In this document: piece after piece, positions 17,215-28,050 of the stretch
Layout of the letters: each line of letters starts with the position of its first letter
How positions within the stretch are numbered: position 1 is the stretch's first letter
From: Microbacterium imperiale
Lineage (GTDB): Bacteria; Actinomycetota; Actinomycetes; Actinomycetales; Microbacteriaceae
Direction: 5' to 3'
DNA length: 64,000 bases
NCBI RefSeq assembly: GCF_017876655.1
Contig: NZ_JAGIOK010000001.1
Coordinates: forward strand, 1,178,001-1,242,000
Position numbers and translations under genes: made by a program
Notes under the pieces: generated by a model
Seen by the model: the letters and a program-made list of their open reading frames with translations, nothing else
Told to the model about the DNA's origin: nothing
Databases searched by the model: none

Positions 17215-18654
17215 GTGACGGATGTCGCTTCGAAGCATGATCACGCGAGCACGGCCGAGCAGGCCGCGTTGTCGGCCGACGCCGACCAGCGGGTCGAGTG
17301 GGCGCCTGCCGAGCCGACGCGGAAGAAGCGCCGACTCGGCCTGTGGATCGGCATCCCGGCGGGCCTCATCGCCCTCGGCGCGGCCGCGGCCTCACTGTTC
17401 CTGATCGCTCCCGGAACGACCATCGGCGGCGTCTCCGTCGGCTTCCTCACCCCCGGCGCCGCGGCGGCCGCCGTGCAGGACCGCCTCGATGAGACCACGG
17501 TGACCTTCGGCGACGGCGGCGCCAGCGTGTCGGGGGCCGACCTCGGCGCCCGGGTCGACGGCACCGCGCTGGCGGCATCCGCGTTCGAAGCGCGCCCCGC
17601 CTGGAACGTCACGCAGTGGTTCGGTGACCCCATCGCGGCCCCCGTCACGGTCGACGACGCCGGGGCTGCGGCGGCCCTTCGAGACGCGGCGCCCGACCTC
17701 TACGTCGAGCCGGTCGCCTCGTCGGTCGCCTTCGACGGCTCGAACTTCGTCGTCACCCCCGACGTGCCCGGCTCGGGCATCGACGTCGAGGCGACGCGCA
17801 CCGCCCTGCAGGGCGCGTTCGACTCCGGCGCGACGGATGCCGTCATCGAGCCCGAGATCGCTCCCGTGACGTCGGTCACGACCACCGCGGCCGCCGAAGA
17901 GACGGCGGCGTCGCTCAACGGCATGCTCGACTCGGTCGGCTTCTACGTCGGCGACGAGCGCACCGTGCCCGTCGACCGCGCCGTCGCCGCGAGCTGGATG
18001 ACGGTCACGACCGCCGAGGACGGATCGTTCGCGGTCGCCGCCGACCCGGCTCTGATCCAGCCCGTCGTCGACACGCTGCCTGACCTAGTCAACCGCGAGC
18101 CCGTCAACGGTGTCGTCTTCGCCAACGCCGCGGGCACGATCATCGACGACTCCGACGCGGGCGTCGAAGGGCGCGCGCTGCAGTCGACCGACGGCATCGC
18201 CGCCGGCTTCGCCGAGCAGCTCGCCAACGGGGATGCCGCCTACCGACTGCCCGTCGACGTCGTCCCCGTGACGACCGAGACGATCACTCGCCTCCTCGAG
18301 GTCAACCTGAGCGAGCAGCGCCTGTACCTCAAGGAGAACGGCGTCGTCGTCGACTCGTGGCTCGTCTCCACCGGCCGGCCCGGCGCCGACACGCAGACCG
18401 GTCGCTACACGATCGGCTGGAAGACCCCGCGTCAGGACATGCGCGGCACGGCCCCCGATTCGGGCGTCTCCTACGTGCAGCCCGACGTGAAGTGGGCGAT
18501 GTACTTCAACGGCGACCAGGCCTTCCACGGCGTGTACTGGCACAGCAACTGGGGCACCCGGATGAGCGCGGGCTGCGTGGGCATGCCCGACTCGCGCGCG
18601 GCGCAGATCTACGAGTGGGCTGTCGCCGGCACCGACGTGTGGGTCCACTCCTGA
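17215..18654 (+). CDS. L,D-transpeptidase (YkuD) with peptidoglycan-binding domain
   Basis: 479 aa. A basic cytoplasmic tail (KKRRLGL) precedes one transmembrane segment, WIGIPAGLIALGAAAASLFL, at about residues 43-63. The extracellular part has repeated PG_binding_4-like regions and a C-terminal YkuD domain starting VNLSEQRLYLKENGVVVDSW. The catalytic motif is HSNWGTRMSAGCVGM with Cys454, fitting HX(n)SHGC-type active sites. It would form 3-3 peptidoglycan cross-links or attach proteins. GTG 17215 is chosen because GGGGGT lies six bases upstream; GTG 17185 in frame would add ten residues. It is monocistronic. Confidence 0.92.
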   Translation: MTDVASKHDHASTAEQAALSADADQRVEWAPAEPTRKKRRLGLWIGIPAGLIALGAAAASLFLIAPGTTIGGVSVGFLTPGAAAAAVQDRLDETTVTFGDGGASVSGADLGARVDGTALAASAFEARPAWNVTQWFGDPIAAPVTVDDAGAAAALRDAAPDLYVEPVASSVAFDGSNFVVTPDVPGSGIDVEATRTALQGAFDSGATDAVIEPEIAPVTSVTTTAAAEETAASLNGMLDSVGFYVGDERTVPVDRAVAASWMTVTTAEDGSFAVAADPALIQPVVDTLPDLVNREPVNGVVFANAAGTIIDDSDAGVEGRALQSTDGIAAGFAEQLANGDAAYRLPVDVVPVTTETITRLLEVNLSEQRLYLKENGVVVDSWLVSTGRPGADTQTGRYTIGWKTPRQDMRGTAPDSGVSYVQPDVKWAMYFNGDQAFHGVYWHSNWGTRMSAGCVGMPDSRAAQIYEWAVAGTDVWVHS

Positions 18655-18727
18655 GCTCACGCCTCGTCAGTCGGACGGCTGATCGACGCCCGGCGGATCG
18701 ACCCGTGCGTTCCGTCAGCTCGACCGT

Positions 18728-18733
18728 TACCCT
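18728..18733 (+). promoter_or_regulatory. -10 box for a leaderless GNAT transcript
   Basis: TACCCT is followed after six bases by ATG 18740. The same spacing is seen at 1957, 21580, 40110 and 60977, which supports ATG 18740 over the GTG at 18734. Confidence 0.5.
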
Positions 18734-18739
18734 GTGACC

Positions 18740-19192
18740 ATGGCTGAGCTCCGCGTAGAAGAACTGTCGGCGTCGACGATCGTCGCTGTGAACAACCTGT
18801 CGCTCAAGCCGGGGCAGGAGCGCTTCGTCGTGCCCGAGAGCTACGCGATCGCCGCGACCGTGGTCAACCCCGCGACGACCTGGCAGCGCGTGATCCTCGA
18901 CGGCGACGAGGTCGTCGGATTCGTCAGCGCCGGGTTCGATTCCGAGGCGCCGGTGGAGCACTTCCGGTCGGTGCTGTGGCGCATCAACGTCGACGCCGAC
19001 GACCAGGGCCGCGGCGTCGGCCGGTTCGCGGTCGAGAAGCTCGTCGAAGAGGCCCGGGCGCGCGGGTTCGACTGCCTCGACGTGATGTACGAAGCCGGTG
19101 AGGGCGGCCCCGAGGCCTTCTTCACGCGTGTCGGCTTCACCCCCGTGGGCGAGACGGAGTACGGCGAGGTCATCGCCGAGATCCGGTTCTGA
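18740..19192 (+). CDS. GNAT-family N-acetyltransferase
   Basis: 150 aa. The acetyl-CoA pyrophosphate loop is VDADDQGRGVGRFAVEKLVE, matching the Q/RxxGxG/A signature of GNAT motif A. It is followed by a C-terminal AFFTRVGFTPVGETEYGEV strand-helix typical of the fold. It resembles SpeG/YkkB-like or other small-molecule acetyltransferases, but the acceptor cannot be named. It probably starts without a leader at ATG 18740. It ends at a strong bidirectional terminator shared with convergent icd. Confidence 0.85.
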   Translation: MAELRVEELSASTIVAVNNLSLKPGQERFVVPESYAIAATVVNPATTWQRVILDGDEVVGFVSAGFDSEAPVEHFRSVLWRINVDADDQGRGVGRFAVEKLVEEARARGFDCLDVMYEAGEGGPEAFFTRVGFTPVGETEYGEVIAEIRF

Positions 19193-19207
19193 CGCCCCGT
19201 TCCGGCA

Positions 19208-19249
19208 ACGACGACGCCCCGACCGCGCAAGCGGCCGGGGCGTCGTCGT
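19208..19249. terminator. Bidirectional hairpin terminator between GNAT gene and icd
   Basis: Nineteen-base arms (19208-19226 and 19231-19249) built around ACGACGACGCCCCG pair with one mismatch and a GCAA tetraloop. It lies between two convergent genes. A long GC-rich stem without a U-tract is the usual form of actinobacterial terminators. Confidence 0.85.
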
Positions 19250-19258
19250 GAGCGGGCG

Positions 19259-22586
<3,328 letters not shown>

Positions 22587-22590
<4 letters not shown>

Positions 22591-23516
22591 GCGCCCCGGC
22601 GGTCCTCGCGATCGACGCAGGCCAGAGCGGCATCAAGGTGCGCCTGCCGCAGGGCGTTCGCGGTGATGACCTCGTCCTCGACGGCATCCGCACCGGCGAG
22701 CCGCTGCTGCCCCAGCTCGCCGCCGTGGTCGCGGCCACGCGCGAGCGCACCGGCGCCCGGGTCGACACCGTCGCGGCGGGCATCTCGGGCCTCACCGATG
22801 CGAACGCGGATGCCGCGGCGATGCTCGACCTCGTCCGCGACCTGGGCGTGCGCGACGTGCTGCTCGCGCACGACTCGACGACCTCGTTCCTCGGCGCGCT
22901 GGGTGATCGCGCCGGAGCGGTCGTGGCGGCCGGCACCGGCGTGGTGACCCTCGCGGTCGGCGCCGAGACGACGGCACGCGTCGACGGCTGGGGCTGGATC
23001 ATGGGCGACGCCGGCAGCGGCTACTGGATCGGGCGCGAGGCGCTCGACGCCGTGATGCGTGCGTACGACGGTCGCGGGCCGAACACGATGCTGACGGCCG
23101 CGGCATCCGATCTGTGGCCCGATCTGTCGCAGGCGTACATGACCCTGCAGGCCGACCCCGATCGCGTGCGCATCGTGGCCAGCTTCGCCGCCGTCGTGGC
23201 GCGGGCTGCCGCCGCCGACGACGCGGTCGCCCGCGACATCACGGCACGCGCCGCCCACGAGCTCGCCGGAAGCGTGCGGGCGGCGATCGCGCAGGTGCGC
23301 ACCGATGAGCCGACGTTCCCCGTCTGCTCCATCGGCGGTGTCTTCGGGTCACCGCTGCTGCACGCCGACTTCGTCGCCGACCTGCACGGCAGCGACGAGT
23401 CCGTGCGCCTCGTCGACCCGGTGGGTGTCGGCATCGACGGCGTCGCCGCCCTGGTCGCCGTGACGGACACCCACCCCCTGGCGGCGCTCGTCCACCGCGC
23501 CGGCCTCGCCCACTGA
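22587..23516 (+). CDS. BadF/BcrA-type ATPase, N-acetylglucosamine-kinase-like
   Basis: 309 aa of the actin-like ATPase superfamily. The PHOSPHATE-1 loop is VLAIDAGQSGIKVRL, then AAGISGLTDANADA, LLAHDSTTSFLGAL with a conserved acidic residue, VVAAGTGVVTLAVG, and the conserved GWGWIMGDAGSGYWIGREAL. This last segment is typical of eukaryotic-type GlcNAc kinases in the BadF group. It likely phosphorylates an amino sugar or related sugar released after deacetylation by the overlapping esterase. ATG 22587 overlaps the esterase stop (ATGA). No ROK-type operator was seen here. Confidence 0.88.
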
Positions 23517-23619
23517 CCCGAGCCGAGGAGCACCGCCACGTCTTCGCCGCTCGGCCGCCTTTGTTGATCTTCTCGACAAAAAGCTTGCGGTCGCCGAGTG
23601 GACGGACGTACACTCGCTG

Positions 23620-23633
23620 TCGAAACGCTTCGA
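23620..23633. promoter_or_regulatory. LacI-type operator O1 upstream of the LacI regulator
   Basis: TCGAAACGCTTCGA is a near-perfect palindrome with central CG, the usual LacI-family operator form. It lies 45 bases before ATG 23678. It matches the centre of O2 at 24720-24745. Confidence 0.8.
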
Positions 23634-23677
23634 GAATGGGCTCGGCGTTCTGATCCGCGATCGACGAAGAGGTGGAC

Positions 23678-24691
23678 ATGGCTCGCATCGACGAGGTGGC
23701 GGCAGCTGCTCGCGTGTCGATCTCGACCGTGTCGTACGCATTGAGCGGCAAGCGCTCGATCTCTGCCGAGACCCGTCGCCGGGTCGAGGAGGCGGCGCGT
23801 GAGCTCGGCTACGAGCCGCACGCCGGGGCGCGGGCGCTGGCCGGACGCCGCACCCAGATCTTCGCGCTCACCGAACCGCTGCGCGCCGACACGCACGCGC
23901 CGACGCACATGGCTTTCGTCCTGGCGGCGTCGGTGGCGGCGCGACGCCGCGACTACGACATCCTGCTCCTGACGGATGAGGAAGCCTCGACGGGCATGCG
24001 CCGCGTCGCCGCGAGCGACCTGGTCGACGCGATCCTCGTTCTCGACGTGGCGCCCGACGACGCGCGGGTCGAGATCGCGCGGTCGATCCGCATTCCGACG
24101 GTGTTCATCGGGATCCCCGACGACCACGCCGGCCTGGACTGCGTCGACCTCGATTTCGAGGCGGCCGCCGAACTCGCCGTCGACCGCCTCACGGACACGG
24201 GCCACCGCCACGTCGCGATGATCGGGCAGAGCGAGGTCGCCTACCGCGCATCGAACTTCCCGCCCCGCGTGCGGGCGGCGGCCGCCGCCCGCGCCGACGC
24301 ACGCGGCATCCGTCACACGTTCACGGCAGCGGGCGCGACCGCGACCGAGCCGGCCGTCGTCCGCGCCGCGACCACGGCCGCCATCGACGAGGGCGCGACG
24401 GCGTTCATCCTGCACGCGGCCGAGGACACTCACGAGGTCGTCCTCGCGACCATCGCCGAACGCGGACTCCTGGTGGGGCGCGACGTCTCGGTCATCTCCG
24501 TGGCCTCGGTCTTCGACGCCACTCGACTGTCGACACCGCTCGACACGATCCCCCTGGTGCCGGCGGTCTCGTGCGACGCCGCCGTCGACCTCGCCCTCGC
24601 GCGCCTGCACGATGCCAGTTGCGCGCCCGTCCTCCATCTGATCCCGCCCGAGTACCGCTCGGTCGGCTCCGTCGCCGCCCCTCCGGCCTGA
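23678..24691 (+). CDS. LacI-family transcriptional regulator
   Basis: 337 aa. The N-terminal helix-turn-helix reads RIDEVAAAARVSISTVSYAL with hinge SGKRSISAETRRRVEEAARE, then LGYEPHAGARALAGRRTQ. The periplasmic-binding-like effector domain follows, with DLVDAILVLDVAPDDARVEI and GHRHVAMIGQSEVAYRA. ATG 23678 is chosen with AGAGG five bases upstream; GTG 23672 is in frame. Palindromes O1 (upstream of itself) and O2 (upstream of the SBP gene) point to autorepression and control of the importer and alpha-xylosidase. The effector is probably a xyloside or xyloglucan fragment. Confidence 0.94.
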   Translation: MARIDEVAAAARVSISTVSYALSGKRSISAETRRRVEEAARELGYEPHAGARALAGRRTQIFALTEPLRADTHAPTHMAFVLAASVAARRRDYDILLLTDEEASTGMRRVAASDLVDAILVLDVAPDDARVEIARSIRIPTVFIGIPDDHAGLDCVDLDFEAAAELAVDRLTDTGHRHVAMIGQSEVAYRASNFPPRVRAAAAARADARGIRHTFTAAGATATEPAVVRAATTAAIDEGATAFILHAAEDTHEVVLATIAERGLLVGRDVSVISVASVFDATRLSTPLDTIPLVPAVSCDAAVDLALARLHDASCAPVLHLIPPEYRSVGSVAAPPA

Positions 24692-24719
24692 CGTCCGCAC
24701 GGCGGCTGTTCCTTCACGC

Positions 24720-24745
24720 CCATCGTCGAAGCGCTTCGACGATGG
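24720..24745. promoter_or_regulatory. LacI-type operator O2 upstream of the sugar importer
   Basis: A perfect 26-bp palindrome with core TCGTCGAAGCGCTTCGACGA lies 77 bases before the SBP start codon. Its centre TCGAAGCGCTTCGA matches O1, differing at one base. This is a strong candidate for repression by the neighbouring LacI protein. Confidence 0.88.
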
Positions 24746-24821
24746 CGCGGATCCGTTCACCCTTCCGCACCACCCACCGAAAGTACCGACCGTCCTGGTC
24801 ATCGAGAAAGGAGTGCCAACG

Positions 24822-26129
24822 ATGGCACGCACGACACGACGCGCCGCAACCCTCTCCGCGGTCGCCGCCCTCTCCGCCGCCGGCCTCGCGCTGGCCGGCT
24901 GCAGCAGCGGCGGCGGCGACGCCGGAGGTGACGGCGACACCCTGCGCCTGTGGCACTACGAGAGCGCCGACAGCGCGATGGGCAAAGCCTGGGACGAGGC
25001 GATCCGGATCTTCGAAGAGGAGACCGGCGCGACCGTCGAGTTCGAGGAGAAGTCCTTCGAGCAGATCCAGAAGACCGCGAGCCAGGTGCTCGACACCGAC
25101 GCGGCGCCCGACCTCATGGAGTTCAACAAGGGCAACGCGACCGCGGGGTTCCTGGCCAGCACCGGCCTGATCTCCGACATCTCCGACGCGGTCGACGAGT
25201 ACGGCTGGGCAGACAAGCTCGCGCCCTCGCTGCAGACGACGGCGAAGTACAGCGAGGACGGCGTGATGGGCGGCGACGCCTGGTACGGCATCCCGAACTA
25301 CGGCGAGTTCGTGGGCGTGTACTACAACCTCGACATGTTCGCGGAGGCCGGGCTCGAGGTCCCCACCACGTACGACGAGTTCGTGAGCGTCCTCGACGCG
25401 TTCGTCGCGCGCGGTGTGACCCCGCTGGCCGAAGCGGGCGCCGAATACCCGCTCGGACAGCTCTGGTACCAGCTGGCGCTCTCCCAGGCCGACCGGTCGT
25501 TCGTCGACGACTACCAGCTCTACGAGAACCCCGTCGACTGGTCGGGACCCGAGGTGACCTACGCGACCGAGACCCTCGCCGAGTACGTCGACAAGGGCTA
25601 CATCGCGAAGGACGTCTCGTCCGTCGTCGCCGAGGACGCGGGCGTGTCGTTCATCAACGGCACCTCGCCCATCTTCGTGTCGGGCTCGTGGTGGTACGGC
25701 CGCTTCGTCACCGAGGCGACCGGATTCGACTGGTCGCTCGAGTCGTTCCCCGAGTCGCAGCTCTCGCTCGGTTCGTCGGGCAACCTGTGGGTCGTCCCGG
25801 CCAACGCCGCGAACGCCGACCTCGCGTACGAGTTCATCGACATCACGATGCGTCCCGAGATCCAGGCGATCATCGGCAACAACGGCGGCGTCCCGGTGGC
25901 GGCCGACGCGGCCGACATCACCGACGAGAAGAGCGCTGCGCTCATCGAGACCTTCAACGGCATCCTCGATGACGACGGCCTCTCGTTCTACCCGGACTGG
26001 CCCGCGCCCGGCTTCTACGACGTCCTCGTCCAGGAGCTGCAGGGGCTGGTGACCGGCGCCCAGGATGCCGCGACCACGGCCGCGAACCTCGGCGAGCAGT
26101 ACGACGAAGGCACGGCGGACTACCGCTGA
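24822..26129 (+). CDS. Sugar ABC transporter substrate-binding lipoprotein (xyloglucan/xyloside-type context)
   Basis: 435 aa. The signal peptide starts MARTTRRAATLSAVAALSAA and ends in LAGC. The mature CUT1-type domain has LRLWHYESADSAMGKAWDEA, then FEQIQKTASQVLDTDAAPDL and WYGIPNYGEFVGVYYNLDMF. AAGGAG lies eight bases before ATG 24822. It is first in an operon with two permeases and a GH31 alpha-xylosidase, downstream of operator O2. A 14-bp hairpin separates it from the permeases. An alpha-xyloside such as isoprimeverose or a xyloglucan fragment is the inferred cargo. Confidence 0.93.
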   Translation: MARTTRRAATLSAVAALSAAGLALAGCSSGGGDAGGDGDTLRLWHYESADSAMGKAWDEAIRIFEEETGATVEFEEKSFEQIQKTASQVLDTDAAPDLMEFNKGNATAGFLASTGLISDISDAVDEYGWADKLAPSLQTTAKYSEDGVMGGDAWYGIPNYGEFVGVYYNLDMFAEAGLEVPTTYDEFVSVLDAFVARGVTPLAEAGAEYPLGQLWYQLALSQADRSFVDDYQLYENPVDWSGPEVTYATETLAEYVDKGYIAKDVSSVVAEDAGVSFINGTSPIFVSGSWWYGRFVTEATGFDWSLESFPESQLSLGSSGNLWVVPANAANADLAYEFIDITMRPEIQAIIGNNGGVPVAADAADITDEKSAALIETFNGILDDDGLSFYPDWPAPGFYDVLVQELQGLVTGAQDAATTAANLGEQYDEGTADYR

Positions 26130-26136
26130 TCCGATC

Positions 26137-26167
26137 GGGAGGGACGGATGCCGCATCCGTCCCTCCC
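26137..26167. terminator. Intercistronic hairpin between SBP and permease genes
   Basis: Perfect 14-bp arms GGGAGGGACGGATG (26137-26150) and CATCCGTCCCTCCC (26154-26167) enclose CCG. As in the other sugar operon, it stands just after the SBP gene and could raise SBP mRNA over permease mRNA. Confidence 0.65.
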
Positions 26168-26185
26168 CCGACCCCGGAGTCACTC

Positions 26186-27151
26186 ATGACCGTCACCGAA
26201 ACGCGCGCCCTGCGCACCTCGCTCCCGCCCGAGGAGCCGTCCATCCCGCAGCGCGGCACCGGCCGCGCCGGCTACTGGCTGTATCTGCTGCCCGGTTTCG
26301 CGCTGCTCGTCGTCATCATCATCGTCCCGCTCGTCTGGAACCTGCTCCTCACCTTCACCGACTGGCGCGGTGTCGGCACACCCGAGTTCATCGGTCTCGA
26401 GAACTGGGCGGCGATCCTCGTCGACGAGGACTTCTGGACCTCGTTCGCCAACTCCGTGTGGATGGTGCTGGCCATGGTCGTGGTCCCGACCGTCGTCGGC
26501 CTCTTCGTCGCCGCGGCGCTGTTCGACGTCATCGGGCGCAAGTTCGGCGGCAAGGTCGCGAGTTTCCTGCGGGCCACCTATTACCTGCCGCAGATCCTCC
26601 CCGCCGCCGTCGCAGGCATCGTGATCGGCTGGATCGTCCGCCCCGGCGGTGACGGGGCCCTGAACCAGGTCCTCGGGATCGTCGGCATCGGCCCGATCGA
26701 CTGGCTCGGGCAGATGCCCTCCGCCCTGATCGTCCTGATGGTCGTGCTCGTCTGGGTGCAGATCGGCTACCCGGTCGTGGTCTTCATGGCTGCACTGCAG
26801 CGCGTGGACCCCGAATTGTACGAGGCCGCCGAGCTCGACGGCGCGAACTGGGGGCAGCGCTTCGTCGCGATCACCATGAGCATCATCCGGCCCGAGATCT
26901 TCGTCGTCACCCTCACATGCACGATCGCGGCCCTGAAGGTCTTCGGCCCGGTCTACGTCATCACCCGCGGCGGCCCCGCCGGCTCGACGCTCGTGCCGGC
27001 GTACTACGCCTACCAGGAGTTCTTCACCAAGCGCGACGTCGGCTACGGCGCGACGATCGCGACGGTGCTCACGATCCTCGTCGTGATCGTGTCGATCATC
27101 TTCGTGCGCGTCCAGAACTCGCTCGAGCGCAAGGAAAGGGCGGGCCTGTGA
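26186..27151 (+). CDS. Sugar ABC transporter permease (MalF type)
   Basis: 321 aa. The first membrane segment is WLYLLPGFALLVVIIIVPLV, with about six segments in all. The EAA loop is LYEAAELDGANWGQRFVAIT. The C-terminal GGPAGSTLVPAYYAYQEFF motif is common in CUT1 MalF-type permeases. Its TGA overlaps the ATG of the next permease by one base. It forms the channel with that permease; no dedicated ATPase is present, as usual for actinobacterial CUT1 systems. Confidence 0.94.
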   Translation: MTVTETRALRTSLPPEEPSIPQRGTGRAGYWLYLLPGFALLVVIIIVPLVWNLLLTFTDWRGVGTPEFIGLENWAAILVDEDFWTSFANSVWMVLAMVVVPTVVGLFVAAALFDVIGRKFGGKVASFLRATYYLPQILPAAVAGIVIGWIVRPGGDGALNQVLGIVGIGPIDWLGQMPSALIVLMVVLVWVQIGYPVVVFMAALQRVDPELYEAAELDGANWGQRFVAITMSIIRPEIFVVTLTCTIAALKVFGPVYVITRGGPAGSTLVPAYYAYQEFFTKRDVGYGATIATVLTILVVIVSIIFVRVQNSLERKERAGL

Positions 27152-28050
27152 TGGCGACCTCCACTCTGCTTCCCCCGGTCACGGCACGTTCCACGCCGCG
27201 ACGGACCCGCCCGCGCGGCGGGATGACGCGGCCCCGCGGACGCGACTGGATCGTCGTCGCTCTCGTCGCGCTCGGCGCCCTCGCGGTGCTCGCGCCGTTC
27301 TACCTCGTCGTCGTGAACTCCTTCAAGTCACCCACGGACTACGCCACCTCGGGTGCCCTCGCGCTCCCCCAGGCGCTCGACTTCACCGGTCTCGGCCGCT
27401 TCTGGGAGCGCGTGAACTTCCCCGAGAAGGTCTGGAACTCTCTTTTCATCTCGGGCGTCGTGGCCGTCCTCGCGGTGCTCATCTCGATGCTGAACGCCTT
27501 CGCGATCGGCATCGGCCGCGTGAAGTACCGCACCTCGATCGTGCTGCTCTTCCTGCTCGCCAACCTGCTGCCGCAAGAGGCGCTGCTGTACCCGCTGTAC
27601 TACATGTTCAAAGAGGTCGGCCTCTACGACAACGTGTGGTCGGTCATCATCATCTTCGGCGTGGTGCAGGCGGCGTTCGGCACCTACCTGTTGAGCTCCG
27701 TGTACGGCACCTTCCCGAAAGAGGTGCTCGAAGCGGCATCCCTCGACGGCGCCAGCCGGTGGCAGATCCTGTGGCGCGTGGTCTTCCCGATCAGCCGCCC
27801 CACCCTGTCGGTGCTGCTGATCTTCTTCTTCATCTGGACCTGGAACGAGTTCCTCATTCCGCTGACCTTCCTGGCCAGCAACGCGAACCAGACGGTTCCC
27901 GTGGCGATCAGCGTGCTGCAGGGCGACCGGCTCATGGACGTGACGACCACGAGCGCGTCGGCGTTGCTCGGCATCATCCCGACGCTCATCTTCTTCCTCG
28001 TCTTCCAACGCACCCTCACCCGGGGCATCACCGCAGGAGCAGTCAAGTAA
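27151..28050 (+). CDS. Carbohydrate ABC transporter permease (MalG type)
   Basis: 299 aa. A basic N-terminal tail is followed by VVALVALGALAVLAPFYLVV and further hydrophobic segments. The EAA loop is EVLEAASLDGASRWQILWRV. The C-terminus has LFFFIWTWNEFLIPLTFL-like residues typical of MalG-type proteins. ATG 27151 overlaps the previous stop; GTG 27148 one codon upstream is an alternative. Its TAA overlaps the ATG of the GH31 gene. Confidence 0.94.
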   Translation: MATSTLLPPVTARSTPRRTRPRGGMTRPRGRDWIVVALVALGALAVLAPFYLVVVNSFKSPTDYATSGALALPQALDFTGLGRFWERVNFPEKVWNSLFISGVVAVLAVLISMLNAFAIGIGRVKYRTSIVLLFLLANLLPQEALLYPLYYMFKEVGLYDNVWSVIIIFGVVQAAFGTYLLSSVYGTFPKEVLEAASLDGASRWQILWRVVFPISRPTLSVLLIFFFIWTWNEFLIPLTFLASNANQTVPVAISVLQGDRLMDVTTTSASALLGIIPTLIFFLVFQRTLTRGITAGAVK

